Numbered from the stretch's first letter, positions 28,012 through 36,507 are shown. The stretch: DNA of 37,820 nucleotides from an uncultured Pseudomonadota bacterium (GCA_937983055.1 CALJLA010000199.1:1-37820); one strand, 5' to 3'. Notes: a model not told the origin generated them from the sequence alone. Made by a program: numbers and translations.

Positions 28012-29844
28012 ATGGCTCAGGAACGCATCAACGATTTCGTCATCAAGTTCGCCAACGTCAACGGGTCCGGCTCGGCTTCGGCCAACCAGCTGTTCGCGAA
28101 AGCGATCCTGCGCATGGGCGTGCCGGTCAGCCCGCGCAACATCTTCCCGTCCAACATCCAGGGACTGCCCACCTGGTACGAAGTCAGGGTGTCGGGCGAC
28201 AGCTATCTCGGCGCGCGCGGCGGCGTCGACCTGATGGTGGCGATGAATCCGCAGACCTGGGACAAGGACCTGGCCTCGATCGACCCGGGCGGTTACCTCT
28301 TCTACGACTCGACGCGGCCGATGCCGCCGGCGCGGTTCCGGGACGACGTGCACGTGATCGGCATGCCGCTCACCGAGATCTGCAACCGGGAGTACACCGA
28401 CGCGCGGCAGCGGCAGCTGTTCAAGAACATCATCTACGTGGGCGCCCTGTCGGCGTTGCTGGAAATCGAGCTCGCCGAGCTTGAAAAGCTGATCGGCGAG
28501 CAGTTTCGCGGCAAGGACATGCTGATCGCGCCCAACCTGCACGCCCTGCGCCTCGGCCGCGACTACGCAGCCAGGCACCTCGATTGCCCGATCAGCCTGA
28601 AGGTCAGGCGCGCCTCGGCGGTGGGCGAGCGGGTATTCATGGACGGCAACAGCGCGGCGGCGCTGGGCGCGGTGTACGGCGGCGCGACGGTTTGCGCCTG
28701 GTACCCGATTACCCCTTCGTCGTCGATGGCCGAGGCCTTCGCGCGGCACTGCAAGAAGCTTCGGGTCGACAAGGAGGCCGGGCTCAATCGCTACGGCGTC
28801 GTCCAGGCGGAGGACGAGCTGGCGTCGATCGGCATCGTCATCGGCGCGGGCTGGAACGGGGCGCGCGCCTTCACCTGCACCTCCGGCCCCGGCATCTCGC
28901 TGATGCAGGAGTTCATCGGGCTCGCCTACTTTGCCGAGATACCTGCGGTGATCTTCGACATCCAGCGCGCGGGACCGTCCACCGGCATGCCGACGCGCAC
29001 CCAGCAGTGCGACGTGCTCGCCTGTGCCTACGCCTCGCACGGCGACACCAAGCATGTGCTGCTGTTTCCGGAGGACCCGAAGGAATGCTTCGACTTCGCG
29101 GCGCAGGCCTTCGACCTGGCCGACCGGCTGCAGACGCCAGTGTTCGTGATGTCGGACCTGGACATCGGCATGAACGAACGGCTGTGCGATCCGCTGGCCT
29201 GGGACGATTCGCGCCGCTACGACCGCGGCAAGGTAATGACGCATGACGAGCTGGAGTCCGGCCGGGAGTTCGGCCGGTACCTCGATGTCGATGGCGACGG
29301 CATTCCGTATCGCACCTGGCCGGGTACGCATCCGACGCGGGGCGCGTTCTTCACCCGCGGCACCTCGCGCGATGCCTATGCGCGCTACACCGAGGAGGGC
29401 GTGCCCTACACCGAGAACATGCAGCGGCTGCTGCGAAAGTTCGAGACCGCGAAGCAGTACCTGCCGAAGCCGGAGTTTCGCAAGGCGGTGCAGCCGAGCC
29501 GGATCGGCGCCATTTTTTACGGCTCCACCAGCCCGGCGATGGACGAGGCGCTCGACCGGCTGGAAGAAAAAGGCGTGCGGCTCGATACGCTGCGCATCCG
29601 GGCATTTCCGTTCCACGACGAGGTGGACGACTTCATCTCCAACCACGATCAGCTGTTCGTGGTGGAGCAGAATCGCGACGGCCAGCTCCGCACCCTGCTG
29701 GTGAACGAATGCGAGGTCGACCCGGCCAAGCTGATCCCGGTGCTGCACTTCGACGGCACCCCGATCACCGCCCGCTTCATCATCCGGGAGATCGCGGAAA
29801 GCCTTGCCGCGCTCAACATCCAGCCGATCAAGAAATCAGCATGA
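28012..29844 (+). CDS. korA: 2-oxoacid:acceptor oxidoreductase subunit alpha (2-oxoglutarate type)
   Basis: A 610-residue subunit in which the gamma domain is fused to the N-terminus (about 1-190: VIKFANVNGSGSASANQLFAKAILRMG; NIFPSNIQGLPTWYEVRVSG). The alpha pyrimidine-binding domain follows (MDGNSAAALGAVYGGATVCAWYPITPSSSMAEAF; GPGISLMQEFIGLAYFAEIPAV; QRAGPSTGMPTRTQQCD), then the transketolase-like C-terminal domain (GAIFYGSTSPAMDEALDRL). This fused architecture is the KorA/2-oxoglutarate type, but pyruvate or an arylglyoxylate cannot be excluded. The TPP and iron-sulfur chemistry is completed by KorB. TAGGAC precedes the ATG. Reduced ferredoxin or NADPH made here could support anaerobic or aromatic metabolism, as inference. 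Confidence 0.93.
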   Translation: MAQERINDFVIKFANVNGSGSASANQLFAKAILRMGVPVSPRNIFPSNIQGLPTWYEVRVSGDSYLGARGGVDLMVAMNPQTWDKDLASIDPGGYLFYDSTRPMPPARFRDDVHVIGMPLTEICNREYTDARQRQLFKNIIYVGALSALLEIELAELEKLIGEQFRGKDMLIAPNLHALRLGRDYAARHLDCPISLKVRRASAVGERVFMDGNSAAALGAVYGGATVCAWYPITPSSSMAEAFARHCKKLRVDKEAGLNRYGVVQAEDELASIGIVIGAGWNGARAFTCTSGPGISLMQEFIGLAYFAEIPAVIFDIQRAGPSTGMPTRTQQCDVLACAYASHGDTKHVLLFPEDPKECFDFAAQAFDLADRLQTPVFVMSDLDIGMNERLCDPLAWDDSRRYDRGKVMTHDELESGREFGRYLDVDGDGIPYRTWPGTHPTRGAFFTRGTSRDAYARYTEEGVPYTENMQRLLRKFETAKQYLPKPEFRKAVQPSRIGAIFYGSTSPAMDEALDRLEEKGVRLDTLRIRAFPFHDEVDDFISNHDQLFVVEQNRDGQLRTLLVNECEVDPAKLIPVLHFDGTPITARFIIREIAESLAALNIQPIKKSA

Positions 29845-29881
29845 CCTGGGCGCGAGCAAAGAACGAAAGAGAAACGCTCGC

Positions 29882-29980
29882 CATGAAGGGCGCGGAAGAA
29901 CGATATTTGAAAGTGCGCCAGCGACACCGTGTTACGCCCAGTTTCTCTGCGCCCTCCGCGTTCCTCTGCGCCTCTGCGTT
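29882..29980. repeat. Octamer repeat locus E between korA and korB
   Basis: The right arm at 29943-29980 reads on the minus strand CGCAGAGG, CGCAGAGG, AA, CGCGGAGG, G, CGCAGAG. A short degenerate left arm (CATGAAGG and GCGCGGAAG at 29882-29898) begins 38 bp after the korA stop. The 184-bp intercistronic gap has no gene. A T6 run follows at 29985, but there is no adjacent GC stem. Confidence 0.75.
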
Positions 29981-30028
29981 GAGCTTTTTTGATTTGGCTG
30001 GTTTATATCCTGCCTGACGCCTTGATTC

Positions 30029-31084
30029 ATGACCTATATCGCCAAGCCCAAACTCCAGCACCCCGATCTGCCGAAGAACAAGCTCGGGTACACCCACCGC
30101 GATTACGAGGGCGCGATCTCGACGCTGTGCGCCGGCTGTGGTCATGACTCGATCAGCGCCGCGATCATGCAGGCCTGCTTCGAGCTGGATCTGCCGCCGC
30201 ACCGCATCGCCAAGATTTCGGGCATCGGCTGCTCGTCGAAGACGCCGACCTACTTTCTCGGCAATTCGCACGGGTTCAACTCGGTGCACGGCCGCATGCC
30301 GTCGGTGCTGACCGGCGCCAACCTGGCGAACCGGGATCTGATCTACATCGGCGTGTCGGGCGACGGCGATTCGGCCTCGATCGGGCTGGGGCAGTTCGCC
30401 CATATCCTGCGGCGCGGCGTGAACATGGTCTACATCGTCGAGAACAACGGCGTGTACGGACTGACCAAGGGGCAGTTTTCGGCCACCGCCGATCCTGGCT
30501 CGAAGGACAAGCGCGGCAACGCCAGCCACGACGATTCAATCGACATGGTGGCGCTGGCGCTGCAGCTTGGCGCGAGCTACGTGGCCAGGGGGTTCTCGGG
30601 CGACAAGGACCAGCTGGTGCCGCTCATCAAGGGCGCGATCCTGCACCGCGGCGCATCGTTTCTCGACATCATTTCGCCTTGCGTGGCGTTCAACAATCAC
30701 AGCGGCTCGACCAAGAGCTACGATTTCGTGCGCGAGCACAACGACGCGGTCAACCGGCTGGACGTGATTCTGCCGCGCGACCCGATCACCGCCGAGCTGA
30801 AGGCGGGTGAGGTCGAGGACATCAAGCAGCACGACGGCTCGGTCCTGCGGCTGCGCAAACTGGACGAGGACTACGATCCACACGACCGCATTCACGCCAT
30901 GCATTACCTGGAACGGCACAAGGCGGCAGGCGAGATCGTCACCGGACTGCTCTACGTCGACCGCGAACCGGAAGACCTGCACGCGCGCCTCAGGACCGTG
31001 GAGAGCGCCATGAATACGCTGGGGGAGAAGGAATTGTGCCCCGGTGCAAAGGCGCTGGAAGCGATCAATGCCGGCCTGAGATAG
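30029..31084 (+). CDS. korB: 2-oxoacid:acceptor oxidoreductase subunit beta
   Basis: A 351-residue TPP-binding subunit. LCAGCGHDSISAAIMQA (C34, C37) and GIGCSSKTPTYFL supply cysteines seen in KorB-type subunits that bind one [4Fe-4S] cluster. The TPP/Mg motif runs from GDGDSASIGLGQFAHILRRG to the closing ENNGVYGLTKGQ. The downstream segment FLDIISPCVAFNNH is typical of the 2-oxoglutarate/2-oxoacid family. It forms the catalytic core with KorA and, by gene order, delivers electrons to the flavo-iron-sulfur protein at 26033. The start ATG has only a weak ribosome site, and the 184 bp from korA is filled by repeat locus E, so translation may not be coupled to korA. Confidence 0.93.
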   Translation: MTYIAKPKLQHPDLPKNKLGYTHRDYEGAISTLCAGCGHDSISAAIMQACFELDLPPHRIAKISGIGCSSKTPTYFLGNSHGFNSVHGRMPSVLTGANLANRDLIYIGVSGDGDSASIGLGQFAHILRRGVNMVYIVENNGVYGLTKGQFSATADPGSKDKRGNASHDDSIDMVALALQLGASYVARGFSGDKDQLVPLIKGAILHRGASFLDIISPCVAFNNHSGSTKSYDFVREHNDAVNRLDVILPRDPITAELKAGEVEDIKQHDGSVLRLRKLDEDYDPHDRIHAMHYLERHKAAGEIVTGLLYVDREPEDLHARLRTVESAMNTLGEKELCPGAKALEAINAGLR

Positions 31085-31184
31085 CGGCTCGGCCCGGGGT
31101 GCATGGAGCACGGGGCATTCCCGACCCGGTTCGTCCTGCGGGTGTCGGATTCATCCCGGCCCCCTTTCCATGGAGACTTGCCTG

Positions 31185-32393
31185 ATGCGTAGGCTGTTGG
31201 TGTTGGTTTCGGCGGCATGTCCGCTGCTGATGGCGGCCGGGGCGGGCGCTGCCGAGATGGATGAGTACGACAACGAGATCGTCGTCGGCTGTCACTTCAC
31301 GATGGGCGAGTGGGGAACGGCCGGAATCAACGTTTGCATCGAGGAAAACCGCGCGATCCGGAAAGAGGTGGAGGCGTATCCGGACCAGTACGCCGCGTAT
31401 CGCGCACGCTGTGTCGAGAAGCGCGCGCAGGGCTGGGATGCGGTCAGGAAGTGCCTTGACGCCGATATCGTCGCCGCCCAGGCGCTGCGGGCGTATCCGC
31501 AGGACCTCGGCCGCGTGCTCACGCGCTGCCAGGAAGCGCACCTGTTTTCCGGGCCGGCCAGCGTCAAGCGCTGCGTCGACGATTTCGTCGAGTCGCGGGC
31601 CCGTTGCCCGAGCGACGCGCAGGTGGCTGTCTACGTGGCGGACTACCTGGCGAAGCGCCCGAGCAAGGGGTTCGCCGGGCAACTACGGGTTTCCGACGCG
31701 CACTGCGCGCGCGCCAAGGTGGTCGGCCAGTTGCTGCCGGCGCTGGGGCCGGTGGTCGGCTACAAGGCGGCTTTCACCAACCCGGCGCTGCAGCAGCGTT
31801 TCGGCGTGAGCGGGCCGGACTGGGGCGCGATGTTTGGCGGCATGCTGCTGGAAAGCGGTGCCCGGGTACCGGCCAATTTCGGCGCGCGGCCGCTGTTCGA
31901 GGCGGACTTCGCGGTGGTGGTGAAGGACGCAGGTCTCGCCTATGCGAACACGCCGATGGATGCGCTCTATCACATCGAGGCGGTGGTGCCGTTCATCGAG
32001 CTGCCCGACCTGATGCTGGAAGGGTCGTTCACCGGCGCGCAGCTGATCGCGACCAACGTCGGGTTTCGCGGCGGCGTGCTCGGCAGGGCGGTCAAGGCCG
32101 AGCACAGCCAGGCGTTTCTCGACGCGCTGGCCGGCATGAAAATAGTGATGACCGAAGAGGTCAGCGGCGCCGAACTGGGCCGCGCGACCGGCAGCGACAT
32201 CATGGCGCAGCCAATGAATGCCGCGATCTGGATCGCGCGCGCGCTGCGCGAAGAGGGCATCGAGCTGAAGCCGGGCGACATCTTGAGCCTCGGCGGCTAC
32301 ATCCCGCCATCGCCGACCAAAGCCGGCACACGCATAAAGGTGCAGTACCTGGGTCTGCCGGGCGACCCGTCGGTCAGCGTGCAGTTCGACTAG
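31185..32393 (+). CDS. Exported 2-keto-4-pentenoate hydratase-like protein with N-terminal cysteine-pair repeats
   Basis: A 402-residue fusion. A signal peptide (MRRLLVLVSAACPLLMAAGAGAA) leads into a domain of about 110 residues with six cysteines at 36, 51, 76, 90, 115 and 130: three tandem units of about 39 residues, each C-x13/14-C, with AYP in the first two. From about 145 the protein is a FAH-superfamily hydratase (MhpD-like): VGYKAAFTNPALQQRFGV, the metal-site pattern LFEADFAVVVKD, AVVPFIELPDLML, and the end LKPGDILSLGGYIPPSPTKAGTRIKV. MhpD enzymes are cytosolic, so an exported copy with a probable disulfide-bonded repeat domain is odd. GGAG nine bases before the ATG selects 31185 over an ATG five codons upstream. 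The substrate is unknown. Confidence 0.9.
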   Translation: MRRLLVLVSAACPLLMAAGAGAAEMDEYDNEIVVGCHFTMGEWGTAGINVCIEENRAIRKEVEAYPDQYAAYRARCVEKRAQGWDAVRKCLDADIVAAQALRAYPQDLGRVLTRCQEAHLFSGPASVKRCVDDFVESRARCPSDAQVAVYVADYLAKRPSKGFAGQLRVSDAHCARAKVVGQLLPALGPVVGYKAAFTNPALQQRFGVSGPDWGAMFGGMLLESGARVPANFGARPLFEADFAVVVKDAGLAYANTPMDALYHIEAVVPFIELPDLMLEGSFTGAQLIATNVGFRGGVLGRAVKAEHSQAFLDALAGMKIVMTEEVSGAELGRATGSDIMAQPMNAAIWIARALREEGIELKPGDILSLGGYIPPSPTKAGTRIKVQYLGLPGDPSVSVQFD

Positions 32394-32508
32394 GATGGAC
32401 GGGCCGTCAAGGCAGAACGGGCGCCTGGCGTGGACTGCGTGCGAGCGCGGATCGATGTGCCCGGCTAACTTGCTCCAGGTGGTGTGCTAACGGCGCTGCG
32501 AGCAGGGA

Positions 32509-33900
32509 TCAGCGTTCGAGCGCCTTCACGACATCCGCGACCAGGCGATCCTGCGCAAAGCGGCTGCCTTCCGGATCGACACCGGTGCGCACGATCACCA
32601 GGCTGCGGTCGGGCACGATGGTGACGTACTGGCCTTTGTTGCCGGCGGTAGTGAACGTGCCGCGCGGCACGCCGGGCATCTGGTCGAGCAGCCAGAACTG
32701 CGCGCCGTAGCCCCACTGGCCGGCGGCCGGCGGTTTCGCCGGCGCCGGCGCGCGCAGAAAGTCCACCCACCCGGCGGGCAGCAGGCGGCGCCCGTTCCAC
32801 ACGCCGTCGTTCGCCAGCAGCAGGCCGAAGCGTGCCAGGTCGCGCGCGGTGGTGTAGGTCTGGCTCGAGCCGATGAAATTGCCGAGATGGTCGACTTCCA
32901 TCCGCGTGTGGTACATGCCGAGCGGGTGCAGCAGCTCGTCGTAGGGAAAACGCAGGTAGCGCAGGTCGTCGCCCAGGCGGTGGCGCAACGCCCGCAGCAG
33001 CAGCAGGGTGTCGTTGTTGGCGTACTGCCAGCGCGTGCCGGGCTCGGCCTCGAGCGGCGTCGTCGTCGCGGCGGAAATCACGTCCTGCCCGCCGAAATAG
33101 ATGGCGTTGGTATTCGAGCCGCCGCTGTACAGGCCGCTCGACATCCACAGCAGGTGTTCCAGCGTGATGTTCCGGCGCGGGTCGCCGGCGAAGCCCCACT
33201 CCGGAATGTCGGCCGGCGCGTTACGTTCGAGCAGGCCCTGTCCGATGGCGATGCCGATCAGCGCCGCGGTAATGCTCTTGGCGGTGGACCAGGTGCGGTA
33301 GCCGCTGTCCGGTCCGAAGCCGTCGCGATAACGCTCGGCGACGAGGCGGCCCTTGTCCAGCACCAGCACCGAAACCGTCACGACGCCGCTGCCGTAGCCC
33401 TTCGCATCAAAGGCGCGGGCAAGCACCGGCGCCAGCGCCCGGTAACGTGCGTCGATGCCGTCCGCCGGCAGGTCGACGCGCTCGCCGGCGGGAAAGGGCC
33501 GGCCGGCAACATCCGGCGGCGGGGGAAATGCCACGTAGGGCAGCCGCGGCACGTCGCCCGCGGTCCAGTGCGGTGGCAGCAGCGTGCAGCCCATGGTGTC
33601 GCGATAGGCGGCAACCTGCACGATGCGGCCGTCGCGATCGGCGGCGGAAACCAGCCGGCGGCGCGTGTCGATCACCGGGTCGGGATAGCCGAGGCCTTCG
33701 ACGTCGACCAGTTCCACCCGCTTGATGTCTTCGAGCGGGCGCCCGGCAACAAAATGCGCGGAGCAGGTGAACAGCGCGCGATAGCCGGCGACGATCAGCG
33801 GCTCGCGGGCATCGGCCATGCCTGCCGGGCGCTGGTAGGGCGGCTGCGCCGCCGCGGTGAGGCTGAACAGCGCCGCGATCAGGGCGAAGCGGACGATCAT
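32509..33900 (-). CDS. Secreted serine hydrolase, beta-lactamase class C-like family
   Basis: A 463-residue exported protein. After the signal peptide (MIVRFALIAALFSLTAAAQ) come about 130 residues of a less conserved N-terminal part, then the penicillin-binding-like fold. The SxxK motif is S205-T-A-K208 (TWSTAKSITAALIG), YxN is Y293-A-N295, and the third-box region is TAGNKGQYVTIVPDRSLVIVRTG, where KTG is replaced by GNKG as in esterase/6-aminohexanoate-dimer-hydrolase relatives. It is more likely an esterase, amidase or D-aminopeptidase than a true beta-lactamase. The start is fixed by GAGGAG eight bases before the ATG, 25 codons inside a longer open frame. It converges on the hydratase gene across 115 bp with no clear terminator. 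Confidence 0.92.
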   Translation of the reverse strand: MIVRFALIAALFSLTAAAQPPYQRPAGMADAREPLIVAGYRALFTCSAHFVAGRPLEDIKRVELVDVEGLGYPDPVIDTRRRLVSAADRDGRIVQVAAYRDTMGCTLLPPHWTAGDVPRLPYVAFPPPPDVAGRPFPAGERVDLPADGIDARYRALAPVLARAFDAKGYGSGVVTVSVLVLDKGRLVAERYRDGFGPDSGYRTWSTAKSITAALIGIAIGQGLLERNAPADIPEWGFAGDPRRNITLEHLLWMSSGLYSGGSNTNAIYFGGQDVISAATTTPLEAEPGTRWQYANNDTLLLLRALRHRLGDDLRYLRFPYDELLHPLGMYHTRMEVDHLGNFIGSSQTYTTARDLARFGLLLANDGVWNGRRLLPAGWVDFLRAPAPAKPPAAGQWGYGAQFWLLDQMPGVPRGTFTTAGNKGQYVTIVPDRSLVIVRTGVDPEGSRFAQDRLVADVVKALER

Positions 33901-34029
33901 GCGCACTCCTCGCGTAACGGGGGATACGTTGCCGAGACTAGCATGTTGTCGCGCAGAAAAAGAACTGCGGCGCAATGCGCCGGAGCGGCGATGTCGCCGC
34001 CGCGCGGGGTGTCGTGACGTTCCTTGCGG

Positions 34030-35295
34030 TTACCTGAGGCCCATGCAGTTGGCGTAGTAAGTGACGGTGGCCGGCCAGTCGGAAAAGATGCCGAGAATCT
34101 TCACCTCGCGCGCCAGCACGTCCAGCGCCTTGTACATGTCGCTGTCTTTTTTGATCGCCGCGCCGGTCGGGTCGAAGTCGTAGTAGTAGCCCGCCTTCGA
34201 TGCGCCGCGGCGCAAGTCGGAGCGCTCGAAGGTCCAGGTGATGATGTCGAAGCCCATGCCTTTGAGGTCCTTCGCCAGCGTTGACGGCACGATGCGGCCA
34301 TCGGCCTCGACCGCCAGCAGGGCCGGAATGGGCGGCGCGACGATGCGCACGCCGCGCTGCCTGAGCATGCGGAAGTAGTCGGCACGCGGCATCGCGCTGT
34401 AGGGGGGCTGGATCACGATGTCGTTAAACGGGTCTGCCGCGTTGTAATCGAGCAGGTAGACCGCCTGCCTGCCGTACTCGGTGTTGTCGATCCAGTAGAA
34501 CACGTCTTCGACGTTGAACGACTGCGGCCACACCTCGCGGGGAGGAACGCCCGCAGCGGCATACTCGAGGATGAGCTTGCGGGCGTACGCCGCCTGGCTG
34601 CCGAACACCGCCTTGATGCGGTCGGCGTCGCCCGCCTTCAGCTCCGGCGTGAACTTGCCCCCGAGGCGCCTGATCAGCTCGATGCTTTCGGCGTGGGTCA
34701 GCAGCGTACCGCGCCCGCTGTACAGATCGGTGCGCCAGTTCACGGTGCCGCCGAGGTAGCCTTCCGCGGTCTGCGCCGAAGGACTGGACGCATCCATCTT
34801 GCCGACCAGCGACTTGAATTCCGGCAAATCGAGATCGCTCGCGCAGCACTTCGGGCGGGAGCCCGGGCCGCTGTAGGGCACCGTGCAGCGGTTGTTGAGC
34901 CCTGTGGCGACGATGTTGGTGGTGGTGTGCAGGTCGCACTCCGCGTGCCGGCACACCAGGTGGCCGTCCCGGGTGAAGGTTACGTCGCACTCGATGATGC
35001 CCGCGCCGGTGCGGGCGGCGGCTTCATAGGATTCCCGCGTATGCTCCGGAAACTGCAGCGGCGCGCCACGGTGGCCGATCGAGAAGTCGGTCCGGTAGAA
35101 CGGGCCGTTCTCGCACTGCTCAAGGCGCTGCTTGAGCGCACCGTCGTCCATGCCGCCGACCAGGTAGAACGGGCGCGGGCCGAGCTGCACGCGGCCGTCG
35201 TCCTGGCGCGCGCCACCGTCGTCGGCCCGGGCGGTCGCAGCCAGTACGAGCAGGGACGCGGCGGCGGCCAGCCCGATTCTCGCCAGTATGCGCAT
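34030..35295 (-). CDS. Periplasmic glycerophosphodiester phosphodiesterase
   Basis: A 421-residue GDPD-family enzyme with a signal peptide (MRILARIGLAAAASLLVLAATARA). Catalytic features are H75-R76 (IGHRGAP), E84 in PEHT, E102 and D104 (IIECDVTFTRDG) for the metal, and H117 (LVCRHAECDL) as the second histidine. A cysteine-containing insert (about 130-160: NNRCTVPYSGPGSRPKCCASDLDL) may form disulfides and resembles the longer periplasmic forms. It hydrolyses glycerophosphodiesters to glycerol-3-phosphate and an alcohol. The start is set at MRIL because it begins a good signal peptide; an ATG nine codons upstream is possible. No strong ribosome site is seen. Confidence 0.92.
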   Translation of the reverse strand: MRILARIGLAAAASLLVLAATARADDGGARQDDGRVQLGPRPFYLVGGMDDGALKQRLEQCENGPFYRTDFSIGHRGAPLQFPEHTRESYEAAARTGAGIIECDVTFTRDGHLVCRHAECDLHTTTNIVATGLNNRCTVPYSGPGSRPKCCASDLDLPEFKSLVGKMDASSPSAQTAEGYLGGTVNWRTDLYSGRGTLLTHAESIELIRRLGGKFTPELKAGDADRIKAVFGSQAAYARKLILEYAAAGVPPREVWPQSFNVEDVFYWIDNTEYGRQAVYLLDYNAADPFNDIVIQPPYSAMPRADYFRMLRQRGVRIVAPPIPALLAVEADGRIVPSTLAKDLKGMGFDIITWTFERSDLRRGASKAGYYYDFDPTGAAIKKDSDMYKALDVLAREVKILGIFSDWPATVTYYANCMGLR

Positions 35296-35374
35296 GGCGG
35301 CATCGTTCACGACGACCGGCATCGTCGCGCGGGAATGTGCCGGCCGCCGCGAGCCGTCCGGCAAAAGGCGGCGA

Positions 35375-36196
35375 TCAGGCCGCCTTGCGCGACGCTTCGT
35401 AGTGGTGGACATCCCGCTGCGGGAAGGGGATGGTGATGCCTTCGGCATCGAAGCGTTCCTTGACGGTCTTGATCAGGTCGAGCTTGGCCGCGAAGAAGTC
35501 GGCGCGACCGACCCACGGACGGGCGTACAGGTTGACCGAGCTGTCCGCCAGTTCCGCCACCGCCACCAGCGGCTCGGGGTCCTTCAGCAGGCGGGGATCG
35601 GCGCGGATGGGTTCGCGGATGATGCGGATTGCCTTGTCGATGTCGTCGCCGTAGCCGATGCCGAAGACAAGGTCGATGCGGCGGGTTTCGTTGACTGCGT
35701 AGTTGCGGATCACGTTGCCCCAGATCTTCGAGTTCGGCACCGTCATCGCGACGTTGTCGATGGTGTGCATGCGGGTCACGAACAGGCCGATCTCGTCGAC
35801 CACGCCCGCGTCGCCGAAGTCGACGTAATCGCCGACCTTGAACGGGCGCAGCGTCAGCAGCATGATGCCGGAGGCCACGTTGCTGAGCGCGCCCTGCAGG
35901 GCGAGGCCGATCGCAAGGCCGGCGGCACCGATCAGCGCAATGAGGCTGGCGGTCTGCACGCCGAACTGGTTGAGCACCGCGATCAGCGTCAGCAGCAACA
36001 CCGCGCCGCGCGTGACCTTGCCGAGCACCATGCCCAGCGTCGGGTCCAGCACGGCCGAGCGCGCCGCCCGCGCCTGCACCCGACGCCCGAGCCAGGCGGC
36101 GACGATCCAGCCGAAGATGAGCGTGGCAATCGCGGCAACGATGTTCATGCCGTAGCTCACGAGCGTGTTCATGAAATCGGGATTCAAGTCGGACAT
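35375..36196 (-). CDS. Small-conductance mechanosensitive channel, MscS family
   Basis: A 273-residue inner-membrane channel of minimal MscS type. TM1 and TM2 lie in the first 90 residues (IVAAIATLIFGWIVAAWLG; GAVLLLTLIAVLNQFGV). The pore helix TM3 is ASLIALIGAAGLAIGLALQGALSNVASGIMLL, with the alternating Gly/Ala and the LSN-AS signature. The beta domain follows (RPFKVGDYVDFGDAGVVDEIGLF; NSKIWGNVIRNYAVNETRR), and the C-terminal alpha/beta part ends IPFPQRDVHHYE. It releases osmolytes on hypo-osmotic shock. AGAGGAG eight bases before the ATG selects this start within a longer frame. Confidence 0.95.
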   Translation of the reverse strand: MSDLNPDFMNTLVSYGMNIVAAIATLIFGWIVAAWLGRRVQARAARSAVLDPTLGMVLGKVTRGAVLLLTLIAVLNQFGVQTASLIALIGAAGLAIGLALQGALSNVASGIMLLTLRPFKVGDYVDFGDAGVVDEIGLFVTRMHTIDNVAMTVPNSKIWGNVIRNYAVNETRRIDLVFGIGYGDDIDKAIRIIREPIRADPRLLKDPEPLVAVAELADSSVNLYARPWVGRADFFAAKLDLIKTVKERFDAEGITIPFPQRDVHHYEASRKAA

Positions 36197-36507
36197 GTCG
36201 AGCTCCTCTTGTTGTGCGGTGCCGGCAGCCCCGCCGTGCGCGCGGGCAACGGCCGGGCGGAGTGCGCGGCAGCGAATGGGGATGTGGTTGTGCGCAATTC
36301 GCGGGCGGCGGATGGAGTCTGCGCCGGCGAACCGGAGAGCGGTACGACCGGCTCGGTCAGCCATAGTTCAACGGAATACGGCCCTGACGCGGCGTCGCGC
36401 CCGGACGGATATCCGCCCGGGGGATTTATCGCCGGTGCCTGTCACGCTAGATTAGCGCGTGGCCGGGCCGGCGCGGTTCGGCGCATGACCTGTAAACGGA
36501 GTCGACG
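36197..36507. other. 311-bp divergent intergenic region with an operator-like palindrome
   Basis: Between mscS-type (minus) and GRDP-like (plus) genes no gene is supported. Apart from the near-perfect 22-bp palindrome at 36400-36421 I see no strong promoter; TAGATT near 36450 is a weak -10 candidate for the plus-strand gene. Confidence 0.6.
36400..36421. promoter_or_regulatory. Near-perfect 22-bp palindrome, possible operator
   Basis: CCCGG-A-CGGATATCCG-C-CCGGG is symmetric at 20 of 22 positions with no central loop, which favours a dimeric protein site over an RNA hairpin. Confidence 0.5.

Noticed and set aside
29985..29990. T6 run after repeat locus E as an intrinsic terminator between korA and korB
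   Set aside because: No adjacent GC-rich stem, and termination there would separate subunits of one enzyme.
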